Part shown: positions 11,626-23,800 of the stretch, in pieces
How positions within the stretch are numbered: position 1 is the first letter of the stretch
Layout of the letters: every line of letters begins with the position of its first letter
Source of the DNA: Schistocephalus solidus
Taxonomy: Eukaryota; Platyhelminthes; Cestoda; Diphyllobothriidea; Diphyllobothriidae
Length of the DNA stretch: 64,000 nucleotides
Reading direction: 5' to 3'
Assembly (NCBI GenBank): GCA_017591395.1
Contig: WEDG01004275.1
Span: forward strand, 1 to 64,000
Notes under the pieces: generated by a model
Seen by the model: only the letters and a program-made list of their open reading frames with translations
The model's database searches: none
Told to the model about the DNA's origin: nothing
Position numbers and translations under genes: made by a program

Positions 11626-11862
11626 ATGGATTCCTCGCCGGAGATGGAACGTTTTGGAATTTCTGACGCTGATTATGAGTACATGTTTGATCCTCTTAAG
11701 CGAAAAAGATTTGCCTCAAAAAAACAACAGATCTATGGTGTGTTTGCCTCTGACTCGGACTCTGAGACGGAACCCACTGGTATGGGATCTGTTGCCTCTT
11801 TGCGGAAACGCAAAGGCGGCACTTACTCTGGACCTGTAACATTTGTTAGTGGTGGAGTAAAG
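11626..11862 (+). CDS. TFIP11: TFIP11 exon 1
   Basis: Residues 1-79. It holds the acidic TIP_N-type N-terminus, ending FVSGGVK before the donor AAAG|GTGACT (phase 0). An upstream in-frame non-ATG extension to 11605 is not needed. Confidence 0.9.
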
Positions 11863-14800
11863 GTGACTATTCTTTAAATTTTGTGCAGAAAGATCTCGCA
11901 ATCTCAAACTTTTTTCTATTTCGTTCGAAGAATGTGTGATGGCCCTCTTTCTCCTATTTTTTCCACACTATATTTTTTGCACACTTGCAACGTCTCTTAA
12001 CTGTAGTGTAAAGCATATATTGATAGCCTTGTCATTTGTTGAGAGAATCCACGCCGTCTTGTGTCAACCTACATCTTGGGTTTGTTTTTGTGATCAGTTA
12101 GGTGCCGCTTAATCTCTTTTTATGGCCTTTCCATTTCTGTTTGGTTGAATATCGTGCTATGTTACTTGCATCGACCTTTGTGATTGTTAAAAGGCGAGCC
12201 TTGGGTGGACTATTTTGTTCGTTAACTAGCCTTTTATACGAATTGCCTGCTTCAAGTTACTTCTTCGGACGTGTATACACCATATGTTAGCCAACATTTT
12301 ACGCAAACACTTCTGCATTCTTATTTAACAGGAGGGAACAGCTAGTACAACTGAGGAAACAGCCGAAGACCTGCAAATATCAGATGAAGAAGAGGACAAG
12401 CAACTTTTGGCCTCATCCAGATCAACTGAACTAATAACGGACGCAGAGAAGTATAAATCGGGTTCCCATCCTTCCACCTACCGTTGCAGAAAAGTGGCAG
12501 CTGCTTTAGCAAGCAACAGCTCTGGTGGAATTGGGTCCTGGGAACGCCATACCCGTGGTATAGGTATGAGGCTACTGGAGCAGATGGGTTACGAGCCCGG
12601 TCGTGGTCTGGGCAAAGAAGGCCAGGGCATCGTTACCCCTGTTGAGGCGGTCAAACGCCTTGGAAGAGGGGCTGTTGGCTCAATGGGTCCTGAAGTCGGT
12701 GCCGCTCCTCGAAGGGGAAACGAACCATTGTCTGAGGTTGCTGAAGAAGCCGACTGTAGGTTCGCCTTTAGTTTACCTTTTCGTGAACTCCTATTTGATA
12801 TTGCTATTTCTCTATCCCATTGCAAGTCATTTGGCAGTGTGGATTTTTTAATGCTTTCCCCACAGGTGTATCCCCCTTTTTTAGCGAAATAATGGCGGAA
12901 ATAGACTTCTGTTGGGATAAGTTGAATTCCACCCCTGGTTTTCACGTTTTTTGGCTATTTGTGGAACTACTAACATTTGATCGCGTTGAAATCAACAGTA
13001 CGTGAAAATAATGACAATTGTTTTACTTGTATAACGGTCAAATAGTTAGTCTATTGTCTGGGCATGGCTGCTTCGGTACTCGACCTCGTCCTGGTCCTGA
13101 CCACTTGACTGATATGTCCGGGTACCTGTCATGTCTGGTACCTCGTTTCTTTATATTTAATCAGGAACGTCGTAACTTGAAAGACCACCAGTACAAAGTG
13201 TTGCAGGTAAATTCTTTCCTGAACCTTCTTCGATTAACTTTTTTCCTACTGAAGAAGGGGCCTCTTTCCTGTCATTTTGTATCTAGTATACCTAGACCAC
13301 GATATCTGGCGCAGATTCCTTCTACCTACGCATGCTGCAGGCATTGCACCTCGCTGTTATAATGTTGGCTGCTATTTAATAGTTGCTATTTCCATTGGTG
13401 CTAAACTACGCCCACGGAGACAATTTTAAAAGAAAACCGGCTGACATTCAAACATTCGCCTGCACCGCCAATTTGCAACGCAGCTCGCGATACGAGTGTC
13501 CGAACCTTCGTTACCATCCGTACTGTAGGTTCACGCTAACCTGCTGACTTCGGAGCCCTTTTTAGGTGGTACATTCACATATTAAGCAGGCTGGACTACT
13601 CGATAAGGAGCTAACTCTCTCTATTGAGTGTTGGGATTTCTTAGCATTTTGTTGCTGTTGTGCCGACTATACCACTGCATGTGTCAGCACTGCATTGAGG
13701 AGCCTTGACTTATGCCCACTGTGTATGTATCAACCTGGTTATCGGCTGGTGGGGATATTTGGAGACTACAGGAAAGTTACCTGCCGATTCTCAGGTCAGG
13801 TAACCCAGCCTTCTCGTTTGAAGTTTTTTACCGTCACTTCCGTCTCACGGCCCATCTCACACTCTCTTAATGGACGTCGGTTGGTTATCACACTTATCTG
13901 TCTTTCCAACGCAGGCGCGGTAAACCACGGTTAGTGGTACACTTGTTGTGCCTTTTCTGTTTCATTTCTCATCATTCTTTTTAGCCACTTTTCTGGTCAT
14001 ATTTTCAATATAACCTTGACGATACAGTAGGTGAAGTAACTCGTGATATATTAACCGAAATTGTGAAATATGTTTTCTCTTAGTAAGGATTACTTGGTTA
14101 GGGTTTTAGTCTTGATAGTAATGTGACACTTACCCCAAGATGTTTGAATTACGCTAGAATGCCGATATTTCAGATTGCGTTGTTCCGGCTGCCCGCAAAA
14201 TAGCACTCGCTTAAATGTCTACTTAATTAATGTAGATTTTTCCAGTGGTTTTCGATGCCCATAAATCCAAAACTTTTCTGTAGGAAACATGCATAGAAAT
14301 ATTCATGTGTGCCTGTTGTAGGGAATCACGTCTTTTTTAATTTTTTAACCGAGGAAGGGTGCCTCTCACCTTCCTGAAAATTTATTATCATAAAATTTTT
14401 ATAATGTCTAATCAAATAACATCGTAGCTTCATATCGTATGAAGCATTCAACTTAGTGTGTATCAATTGTAAAATGGTATGAGCCCTATATTGCATCATA
14501 AAGGAATGCATAATTTTCCTTTGATAGAAAGTGCATGGCATGTAGGGTGAAAGCCGTAAACACAAGTGCAACGATAGGCTGGGTTCCGAATTAATCGTAA
14601 GTTGATCACTTTTTTAAACCAGAACTTATCCACTTTCCAGTAGAACGGTTGAGGGGACGTAATTTAATAGAGAATTTTTATAAAAAAGAATATATCTATA
14701 AATGCTTCCTATAATTTTTTATTTATTTATGAGGGCATCAAAAATCACTGAGAAAAAACCAAACTAATTAAACAGCCATTGTTAGTGAGTATGATTTTGT

Positions 14801-17800
14801 TGCCGACCAGAAGCACTTAGAAAAGTCGGCATCCTGGTGTGACCGAAGTATCTTTGTATTATGTTGCATTAGTATCGAAATTACAATTCCAATCACGTAA
14901 CTCTTTCCAACAGAAAGAATATTTTAGAATTTCGGTTAATGCTTCGCGAGATACGTCAACTACCGTATATATTTCCAAACTTAGCTCACGAGGGTGCGAG
15001 CTTGACCAGCAAGGCTTCAAAGCCGCACTCTCTGCCAATTGTAATGACGATGATATGGTGTTGAGATGTTCAAAGAGGTGTTTTATGCTGCCGTATTATT
15101 TGAAACTGTTTGATAGTTGTTTCTGGGACTCAGTACTTCAGGCTCAGAATTTTCGCAGTGGAGTTTGGTACACCTGTAAAATAGGAAATTAATAGCTTTC
15201 TGAAAGCTCGTTGTTTCTTGCTAAATTGAAGTCATATATCAACTACAACCAGTATCATAACTTGCGAATACTTTTTTTCCATTTAATTTGTCCGTTCTGA
15301 GTCCAAAATTTCCTGTTAACTTTAGTTTTCGTATTATTATACAATCTGGCATTGGCTAACCTAGCAAGCCGTGAGAATTTAAAAAAAATTATTTTCCTTA
15401 GCTTTTACATTCTTGCCGGCAAGCCGATTACATTACACATTTTATCACACGGACACCCATGAGTTAATTATTCCTTTCCTTCCTTGTAGCTTCAGTTTTA
15501 GTTAGCAAATTTAATGACTACTTTGTACCTTTCGAATACTAGCAGTCATGTTTTTATTTTATGAGATCTCTTTTATTTCATGTAGCGGGCCTTCCTCGGT
15601 ACAAAAAGAAGTCAACCTCGAGAGAAACCGGTAGCCAAAAACCTCGCGCGTGTAGCACTGCCTATCTGACAGCAGATGAGGTTATTGCTAGCGTCAGTCC
15701 TGCTACGCCAATGGCTGCGATTCGAAGCCTTGGCTCCGGCCTTATTAACAGGTTTGTGTAATTTTCTTACTTTTGTTCATTTTTAGTGTCTTTTCAGTTG
15801 GGCTAGTTGTCTCTCAACTGACCACTCGAAAATAGCATGTAAGGAAAGCAGTCCTATTTTCAACTGATTTATGCCCACTTTTATCATAATTTTTATGGTA
15901 TGCTCCTAAGTGGGTGTTTTAGTGAACCTCCTACTGTTTCAGAAGTTGAGCAAGCAATTTCGGACCACATTCTTAATATTTTCAGAAATTTGGCTATAAT
16001 TCCGTACCAAGAAGGCGCGCTTCCGTTTGTGATACGTATCAACGTGCTTTCTAAACATCCCACGAAGTCTTTAGACAATTTTTCGTCTGAACAAGTTTAC
16101 GAGAGTCATGTCAATACTTTGCTTTCACTACGTTTAAGCCCAGAAGTTTCTCCATCATGTTTTGATGACGCGCAGTTTAAAAACGGGGGACTGTAACGCG
16201 TCGAAGTTTGTTATTTTTGTCGACTTTGAAACTAGAGTCATCCATAACGACTTCAAAATAGATTTCGAAAAATAACAACAGGTATCAGTTATCAACGCAT
16301 GATCAAACCCGCGGACAAAGCTAATCCCGTGTCTCCAATACTCATTAAATGGCGTACGATATGTTCTAATATTCCATACTTACTGTTAAACAGCTTAGTA
16401 GGTCATAGTAGAGTACAGCTCTGAGTGGTTGACTTTATAAAAATAATCAAACTCCAGCTCCTAGGTATACCAGGAAATAATGGCAGACGTTCCGTATCGT
16501 GTAAATAGTCTGCCGCGGCTGTCAGCCTGCATTCGTTACTCGGGGATAAAAATGTGGACCTAAGTTATCCCCGCAATAGTAGACACCGCTTAGAATAGAC
16601 CAAGCAAATGTCAATCACCATCCAAAAGAAGCTATTATCAAGGAAGTGGTGTTCAGTCATCTTTTCAGCTTTCAACATTGAATACGGGCGTTATATCCAT
16701 CTTTGAAGCTGCAGTTTCCAGCCCTCCTTAACGGTTACAGAGCGTCCGAGATTAACAATCGAGGAGTGATATTGACAGAGCAATAGAGCCTGGAATTACC
16801 ATTTCTGGGGGTAGGGTAGGTCAGTCCACTGTATATTTATAAACTACTGACTGTGAATACTACGCGTTTGCTCCGCCTACACTGGTGGAATTCAACTCAA
16901 GTATTCCTATCAGCTTTAGAGTACTTTCCTCTAAGTCTAAACACTAACCTTTGATGAAATAGAAAAATTTGATACCTGTTTTTGCTGTCTCAGTTAGGGA
17001 CTGTGATTAACACAGGACTGCTCACCCCGGTAGCTGAGTTCGGTAACTTTCAAGATGGTATGTCCACATATCGGTAACACTAGTCATTTCATTTTGACAC
17101 GCCCATGCTCATTTCTTAATTATTGTTCAGATGTTCACTTACCTCACTATGGCTTCAATAAATGACCGAATCAGCAACGAGAATAATGACTAGATTTCTA
17201 TTTGACCGCGTAACCTGCGCCTGTGTGCTGAAAATGCATCGAAAACTCCTTCAGTAACAATAGGCAGCTTCTTTCGACCACCCGAAGTTCGTCTCTATCC
17301 TTGTACCCTACATAACTGATTAAGCACGTTACTTGGCGTGGCATCGAGCCCTTGTCTCATGTCCGTCACACGCGCCGAACTTAGCGAAATTCTCGTGACC
17401 GTCTAGACATGACTATTACAACTAAGCAATCCAAATTAGTAAACGGTACCGCAACAGATTTTTTCTTCCTTCTGTGCTTTTTACAAAGACTGCCCTACCT
17501 AATTTGTATCTGCTTCTTGTGTACATAACCACAGAGAGCTCAGGCAGTCGCTCAAAACCTAACTGGTATATAACCCCTCCCTCTCTCGCGCTTTCTGTCA
17601 AGCCTCGCTCTCTTTTTATCGTTCAGAAATAATCATCTTCCCGTGTTCCACAAAATTTATTCGTTTGACGTTGGAATGGAACTTTTAACGGGCGTACGAA
17701 ACCCTGTCAATGGTTTTTATGTCTTCTAAACGCAGTGAACTGAGCAAGGTCAAGGTGATTGACATGACTACCCGCGAAAAGAAGGTCTATGACGGATATG

Positions 17801-20800
17801 AAGCCGCTCTTTCCAGTTCTATGCGTCACAGCAAACGACCAGAATTTACGGACCAAGCCGGGGGTCCAGATGAGAATGCCAAGCAGCGTGAGCACCGTGT
17901 TGAGGGTCGTTTCTTTGAAGTTCCCGTCCTATCTCACAACATCGACTTGGTCGTACAATCTACCGAAGATGAAATTCGCCGGCTAGATCGCGCAGCCCGA
18001 TTTGAGGAGGACAGGTCGGCGGGTCTCGAGCATGAGATTGAGCGCCTAACTGATGTAAGTCATCTGTACACCTTTTGCCATCAGATGCTGAAAGCAGTTT
18101 CCAGCCAACCCATCCTTTTGTTTGATCCCAAGCTTTTTCAAAGTAAACTCGGAGAATTAGCCATTTTTCCTGTTTGTGCTCTTATCCAACTAATATTTAC
18201 ACTGTTTTATAGTAAATATAAATGACCGTTCTCCAGTTCATTTTTGATCCTTGATAAAACCCAAACCCTTGTTATGACTAATATAGAATGGCCTTGTAAA
18301 CAAAAATGCTTATGTTTTCACATTACTCATTTACAGTGAAAATCCCGCCATATGTAAAGCGAAGAATCGGGTATATGTACTATCGTTTGTTCTAAGACGG
18401 AAAATAGCATAGATTGAAGTCAAGTTTCTAATCCGAAAACGCTCTTTCCTGAAAATACCATGGCCTTTCCCATCTTACTCGATTTCCCGGGTCTAAAACT
18501 GTTATTTTCAAGTTCTCGAAGGCCGCCGTTGTAAACATTCTGTATTTAAATTGAGGGCTGAGAGTCAAGCTGCACTGCCTCCTTTTTAATGTAGCTTTCA
18601 TTGTGCCCCCACTCATGTGATATGCGAACCACCACCTCAAAGGCATGGTACATGCTGTGGGATCAGGTCCCGTGTGGCACGCGTAAACGGGCTGTTTAGA
18701 TTTGTCAACCATTGCATCCGAGCCCGTCTTCTCCGATCTTCTTAACTTTGTCATAAGAGCAAGTGAGCAGATGCCGCTCAAGGTTTCTTCATTTTAAACA
18801 AACTGACGTGCAAGTCACCGTGGTGCACTCTCTCGGTGAAACCCGCGGTGGACTTCGTCCGCGACACTCAGACTGTCGTGCAATTATTAGCACAGAATAA
18901 CAGCATACATTAAAATTTATTTTGGTCAACGCGTATAACTTAATAGATAGAATGCACAACGCCTGAGTACCTTCACTGAGTACTGGATTTCGTTCTTTTC
19001 GTGTAATTCGCCCATAACGGTGTGTATAACAGCCGGAGACATAATCGACAACCGGGTGCCTGACATATAATCACCTTTTGATTCGCCATTTGTGAGATAT
19101 ATCGGTTTGAAATGCAGTAGTTGTGGTGGCGGCAGCGGAGTCAGTAATAATGTTCGAAATGTATTATAGTAATACCTTATGACAAAAATAATAGATTTGT
19201 CACACTGGATCTGTTTTTTGTATTCGAACTTATGTGCTGCGGGGGAGACTTCGATGGTCCTGAGTCATAACAGGGGTGCTGGCTGTTAGTGTTTGAAGTA
19301 ATTTAAAGTAATCAACAGTTTTCTTTGCATTGTTTACCCTTGGTCAGCAGTGGTCTCACGGGGTATGCAGGTTTACTTGTCATCACCGAACTCCATGAAT
19401 GCTTGCCGTATCTCCTTCTGGAAAGTCCTGCTTTGTAAACGGCGTTCAGTGCTTTTTGTGTGTTTTGTAACTAGATTATCGCCACTGACTCGGCACAGCT
19501 AGAAGTCCTGGACAAAGCCCTGGACCTATTGGCTTCTTTCGAGTCCGCCCTCGCAGAGGCGCGCCAAGTTCGCCCCAATGCTGACGGCGATGTAGACTTG
19601 CGTGAGACCTACGACAGTCTAACGCCAGACACCTGCGCAACTTGGCTGTCCCGTATCCGCCGTGACTGTGCCAAACTTCCTGAATTGCCTTCCCTCCTGG
19701 CTGCCGTAGCCAAGCCTCTTCTGGACGCTCTCCTTCTGAAATGGAATCCACTAAAGGCATGCTTGTTGTTTGCGTTAGCGAAACAGATATTGCAACTCAA
19801 AAGCTTTAAACCTATCAAAATATGTGCTTTTGATGTTTTTAAGTCAGTATTTTCCCTTGGTCATAACCCAGTTAACTGTTTTTATTTTCCGATTTCTTGT
19901 CGCTTTGGTTTTGAATTAGACTAGGACTGATTCTTAGTCACTTTCTTCAGCCTCTTCAGGCGGGCTGCACTGCTCCAGTAATATTAGAACGAAACTCGGA
20001 AGAGGCTCTTGACAAATGCCTTAAGCCGCACGACCACAACAGATTCTATTAGGTAAATTTGAACAGCCTGCCCGAAGAATGACTGGGGAGTTTAAGTGCT
20101 CTGCACCGAGTAGATGTGCTGCAGCTACGACGCAACTGCTTAATTGCACTGTCATTGGTTAATATCAGCCAGATCTATTTTTTCCCTTTTGCAGATGGGA
20201 GTTTTATAACCTCTTGAGGATCCGCTTGTCCGGTTTTAGGTGGCGTGACCACGTCAAGAACTGACCCCTCCCCTCGTCACTTATAGAAGCCAAAATTGTA
20301 TGCCTAACATGCGGCTGTTCATATCGGTGCGGATCGTGGATGACAAACATTAGCCCTCTAAATCTATCGACTTTCTTTAAAACCTCGTGCATATGTGGCC
20401 GATATTAGTAGATTTTCAGCGAAACGCGATATAACGTGTCGTCAAAACATCCTTTGTCGTTCAAATGATGGGAATTAGTTCCCCCTTTTGTGCACTGCGT
20501 AAATTAACTTACGCTATATTCGAAAGGGTTCTGTTTAGACCATGTCCTTCTGATTTCTTTGCGTCAATCAACCCTGTACTTTTACCGTGTAGGCCTTCAT
20601 TCGGTTTGCAAGGCAATATCCCTTTCACACTTGCATCAGAGGAGAGGGGTAATGACTTGTCAACCGACCCTTATCCCTCTAGGGCAACCAGCAGTATATG
20701 AGAACTCTCTCCCGTCTGTTTCCTTTACCCAACTTTATCGTTTCTCGCATATCCTACGTTTTCGACGAGCGTGGAATCTTTTGGCCTAAAGTGCAGCATT

Positions 20801-23800
20801 TTCAGAGCACCCCATTTGGAAACTGGTCACCAACTGCACATTACTCAACCCAGCCTTCCTCTGTCAGTCAGCGTGAAGTTGCCATGTTAGAATGCCTAGC
20901 ATACGTTAAATCTTACTGACTCTATTGAGTAAAAATTTTCCTGTCGGGTGCGTATCGATATCTTAAGCGTCTTTTACTGTATGTTGGCGGCTACTTTTCA
21001 ACCTGCATAACGTAGCCGATGCCCACTTGTTCGGAGCGTTTCAACCGTACGTACTTTCGGAAAACTTGTTATTTGCTTTTGAGTTCTTCATATCGAATGC
21101 TCCTTGATCGTATAATGGCTCGGTTGTAGAGCTCCTGAATTCAAAGTTCACACCCACGATACTTCGCAGATTGCAGTTTCCATGGTATTCAGTAGTTATC
21201 TTTTTTCTGCATATTGCCGTCGTATAATCTGGCCAAAACGTCCGATTTTTGTTTATTTTTTTCTGGAATACGTTTTTAACTTGAAATCGACTTGTTAATA
21301 CGAGCTTGGCGCTATTAATGACTCCCCTTACACCCTTTGACAGTCGCCATGGCTGATCGTGAATTATGTAAAATTATAGCTCGCGAAGCACACTCTTCCC
21401 AACTGTCTGCTCTGAAATCCAAATGCGCATACTATTCTATTGGACCTGTCGGGCTTACGTCTTCCCTGTCATTTGAATGACTTTCCCATTTTCATCGATG
21501 GATTTAGATGAGACAGCCAGGTCCTGGTAAATTTCGAACTCCTCCACCGCCTTTTACGCCACTTCACTTTAAAGACGTCAACATAGGTGTTATCTTCCTC
21601 CTACATATCTGCTCCATCGCCAAGTGGCGCAGTTTTTTCTTGACCTATTTTCCGCGCTTTCTTGGGGGTATTGAGGTGTTTAATTTTCTTCGTTAACTGT
21701 GCTCGATGTGTCTCATTTTCCCCCATGCACACACATCCTCAGGATCCAAAGTACGGTCTTTCTGTAATCCGTGACTGGCGATCGTCTCTCGAGGATCCCA
21801 ACGCTTTCTCAATCCTCCTCGCTACTAGTTGGCTACCTCGCCTCCGTCGGGCCATTTCCACAGACTGGGATCCCCACGATGCGGAGGGCGTGCTCGCTGT
21901 GTTGGAGGCCTGGCAGTCGCTTTTGCCGGACAGTCTTCTACAAACACAGATACTAGATGGTCTTATTCTGCCTCGTTTACAGGCAAGTGATCTTAATTTT
22001 GCCGTTTGTTTATCGATGGGTTCTACAGTAAATATCCTCTCTACGTCACACACACAATGCCCTTCTACTTTTATTGAGTTTTTTTTAGTGTCTCATTCGA
22101 TGACGCTTTTTATGATACACTCAACTCCTGTTCCCAGCCCGTCGCAGTTCGTAAAACCTTGTCAATCAGAATGTTTGTCACTAGACGTCCGCTGGTATGT
22201 TAGGCTAAAACTGAAACTTGTGGTACACTTCCTCCGCTATTCACTTACTGACGCATAGTTAACTGAAGTCGATGCCGGCGGCGCTCGAGAGTGAACCCCA
22301 AGGCAGAACGGGATGATTAAGTCCCGTAACCGATCGGTGAGTGCCTACCCATCCCATGTGCATATTCCTGATCCAAACCGACAAGATCACGAGCGCGTGG
22401 CTCAAAATTTAGAGCGTTGGACTTCTACTCAGCAGGTGGTGGGCTCAAGTCTCGGGTGGCGCAACACCTGGGGTTGAATATGGCTGGCTGATGACGGCTA
22501 ATAAGCCAGAAATGGCCAGTCCAGTCTCCCTGGTCTTTGTCGGTAATGTTCTACTGAAGTCAATGCTGTCTGAATTAAACTTTTGGCTCTTTATTTATAC
22601 TCGCCAAGTCATATATTCACCACTCCCCTGGTTCGTCCATTGACGTCAATAATCATCGTTCTAACCACTGTCCTACCAGAGTTCAAATTCCCATTGCTTT
22701 GTTGGTATTGCAGTTAAGATGTTGGCAAGGAAGAAGGCTGTTTGGTCAACTGAACCATTTATTTATTCATCTTAGCTTTCGAACTCACACAAGGGTTCCT
22801 CGTCAGAGGTAAAAGCGGCAGCAAGGCAAGCGATAGTATTGGGGGGTTTGGGCCAACCAAATAACAAGGATGTGCTGGTGCCAAAACGAGCCTAGCTCGG
22901 ATCTTGAGTGCAAGTAGCAGAAATGTCAACAGCGCGGTCTATTACTTATCCAATTTCTTCGAGAACTGGATTCTACGACTGTCTCTCTGAGGACTGTATT
23001 TCGCATATGTCGCGGATATTTTGAAATGCCGGTTTTAATTACATAACCGTTTATGATTTAAATCGGCAGTATGCTCCCTGAATAGGTGAATATATCCATG
23101 GCTATGAAAAAATGAGCGTTCACTATCATTAGTGAGTTTTTTTACTGTGTTTGTGGCACTGGTTTTCGCATTAATTGTTTCCTCGTTTCTACTAGTTCAT
23201 CTACAGTTTCTACGCCCTCTCTTCCTGACAACATTGAGCCGTCAGTGATAGATGGCCGGATGATCCTGAGGCTTGGTCTCAGCTATCTTGCTTGGCGCCC
23301 AGTCTATTGTCAGCGTGATACTTGAGTAAACTGAACTCCCTATGTACGCATCAGCTGTGTTGAGGGCATATGATTTAGGAAATTATCCATTGGTCTTACT
23401 AAGGACGCCCAATATCGGTATCGTTCCCCATCATGCAGTTTTTGCACACTGTTAATCGAATTTTCATTAATTCGCAGTCATTACTGCTCTGTGTATGAAA
23501 TATATTGACGAAGTCGAAGAAAGCCTTCACAAAATTTGCAGGTGTTCTCCATTATTCTTTTCCCGAACCTTATCTTAAATTGCTTGGAATCCTAATTTTG
23601 TATGTCTCAGGAATCTCTGCGACGAATTAAGTGGCAGACTCTGGTAGTATTCATGTGCGACGGATCTTATTTCTACCTTCGAACTATGTCTAATTAGAGA
23701 AAAATTGCTCCTCTCGGATGTTATTGACTTAACCTGCCTCCTCTGATCCTATCGCTTCTGCAGGCTGCCGTTGATGCCTGGAACCCCTTGACAGACACAA

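Larger units (their letters stand above)
15752..21742 (+). other. TFIP11 introns 3-5 (without exons 4 and 5)
   Basis: Three introns of 1984, 1420 and 1986 bp. Open frames at 15900-16196 (+) and 18428-18781 (-) are unrecognised. About 21110-21180 has a weak tRNA-like stretch: TGGCTCGGTTGTAGAGC as a box-A-like block and AAAGTTCACACCC as a box-B-like block. It may be a decayed tRNA-derived SINE. Confidence 0.4.

Noticed and set aside
12756..12892. Open frame continuing past TFIP11 exon 2
   Set aside because: The homology stops at the GTAGGT donor. The extension is hydrophobic and unlike the family, so it is intronic read-through.
13165..13206. Possible 42-nt TFIP11 exon ([14 protein letters not shown]) with AG before and GT after
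   Set aside because: It is phase 0 on both sides, while exon 2 leaves in phase 1 and exon 3 needs phase 1. Including it creates stops, and skipping it gives a clean 860-codon frame.
15893..16196. 98-codon + frame in TFIP11 intron 3
   Set aside because: No family likeness, and an intact gene is unlikely within this intron.
18428..18781. 117-codon - strand frame inside a TFIP11 intron
   Set aside because: No recognisable domain and no sign of a gene; intronic frames of this size are expected.
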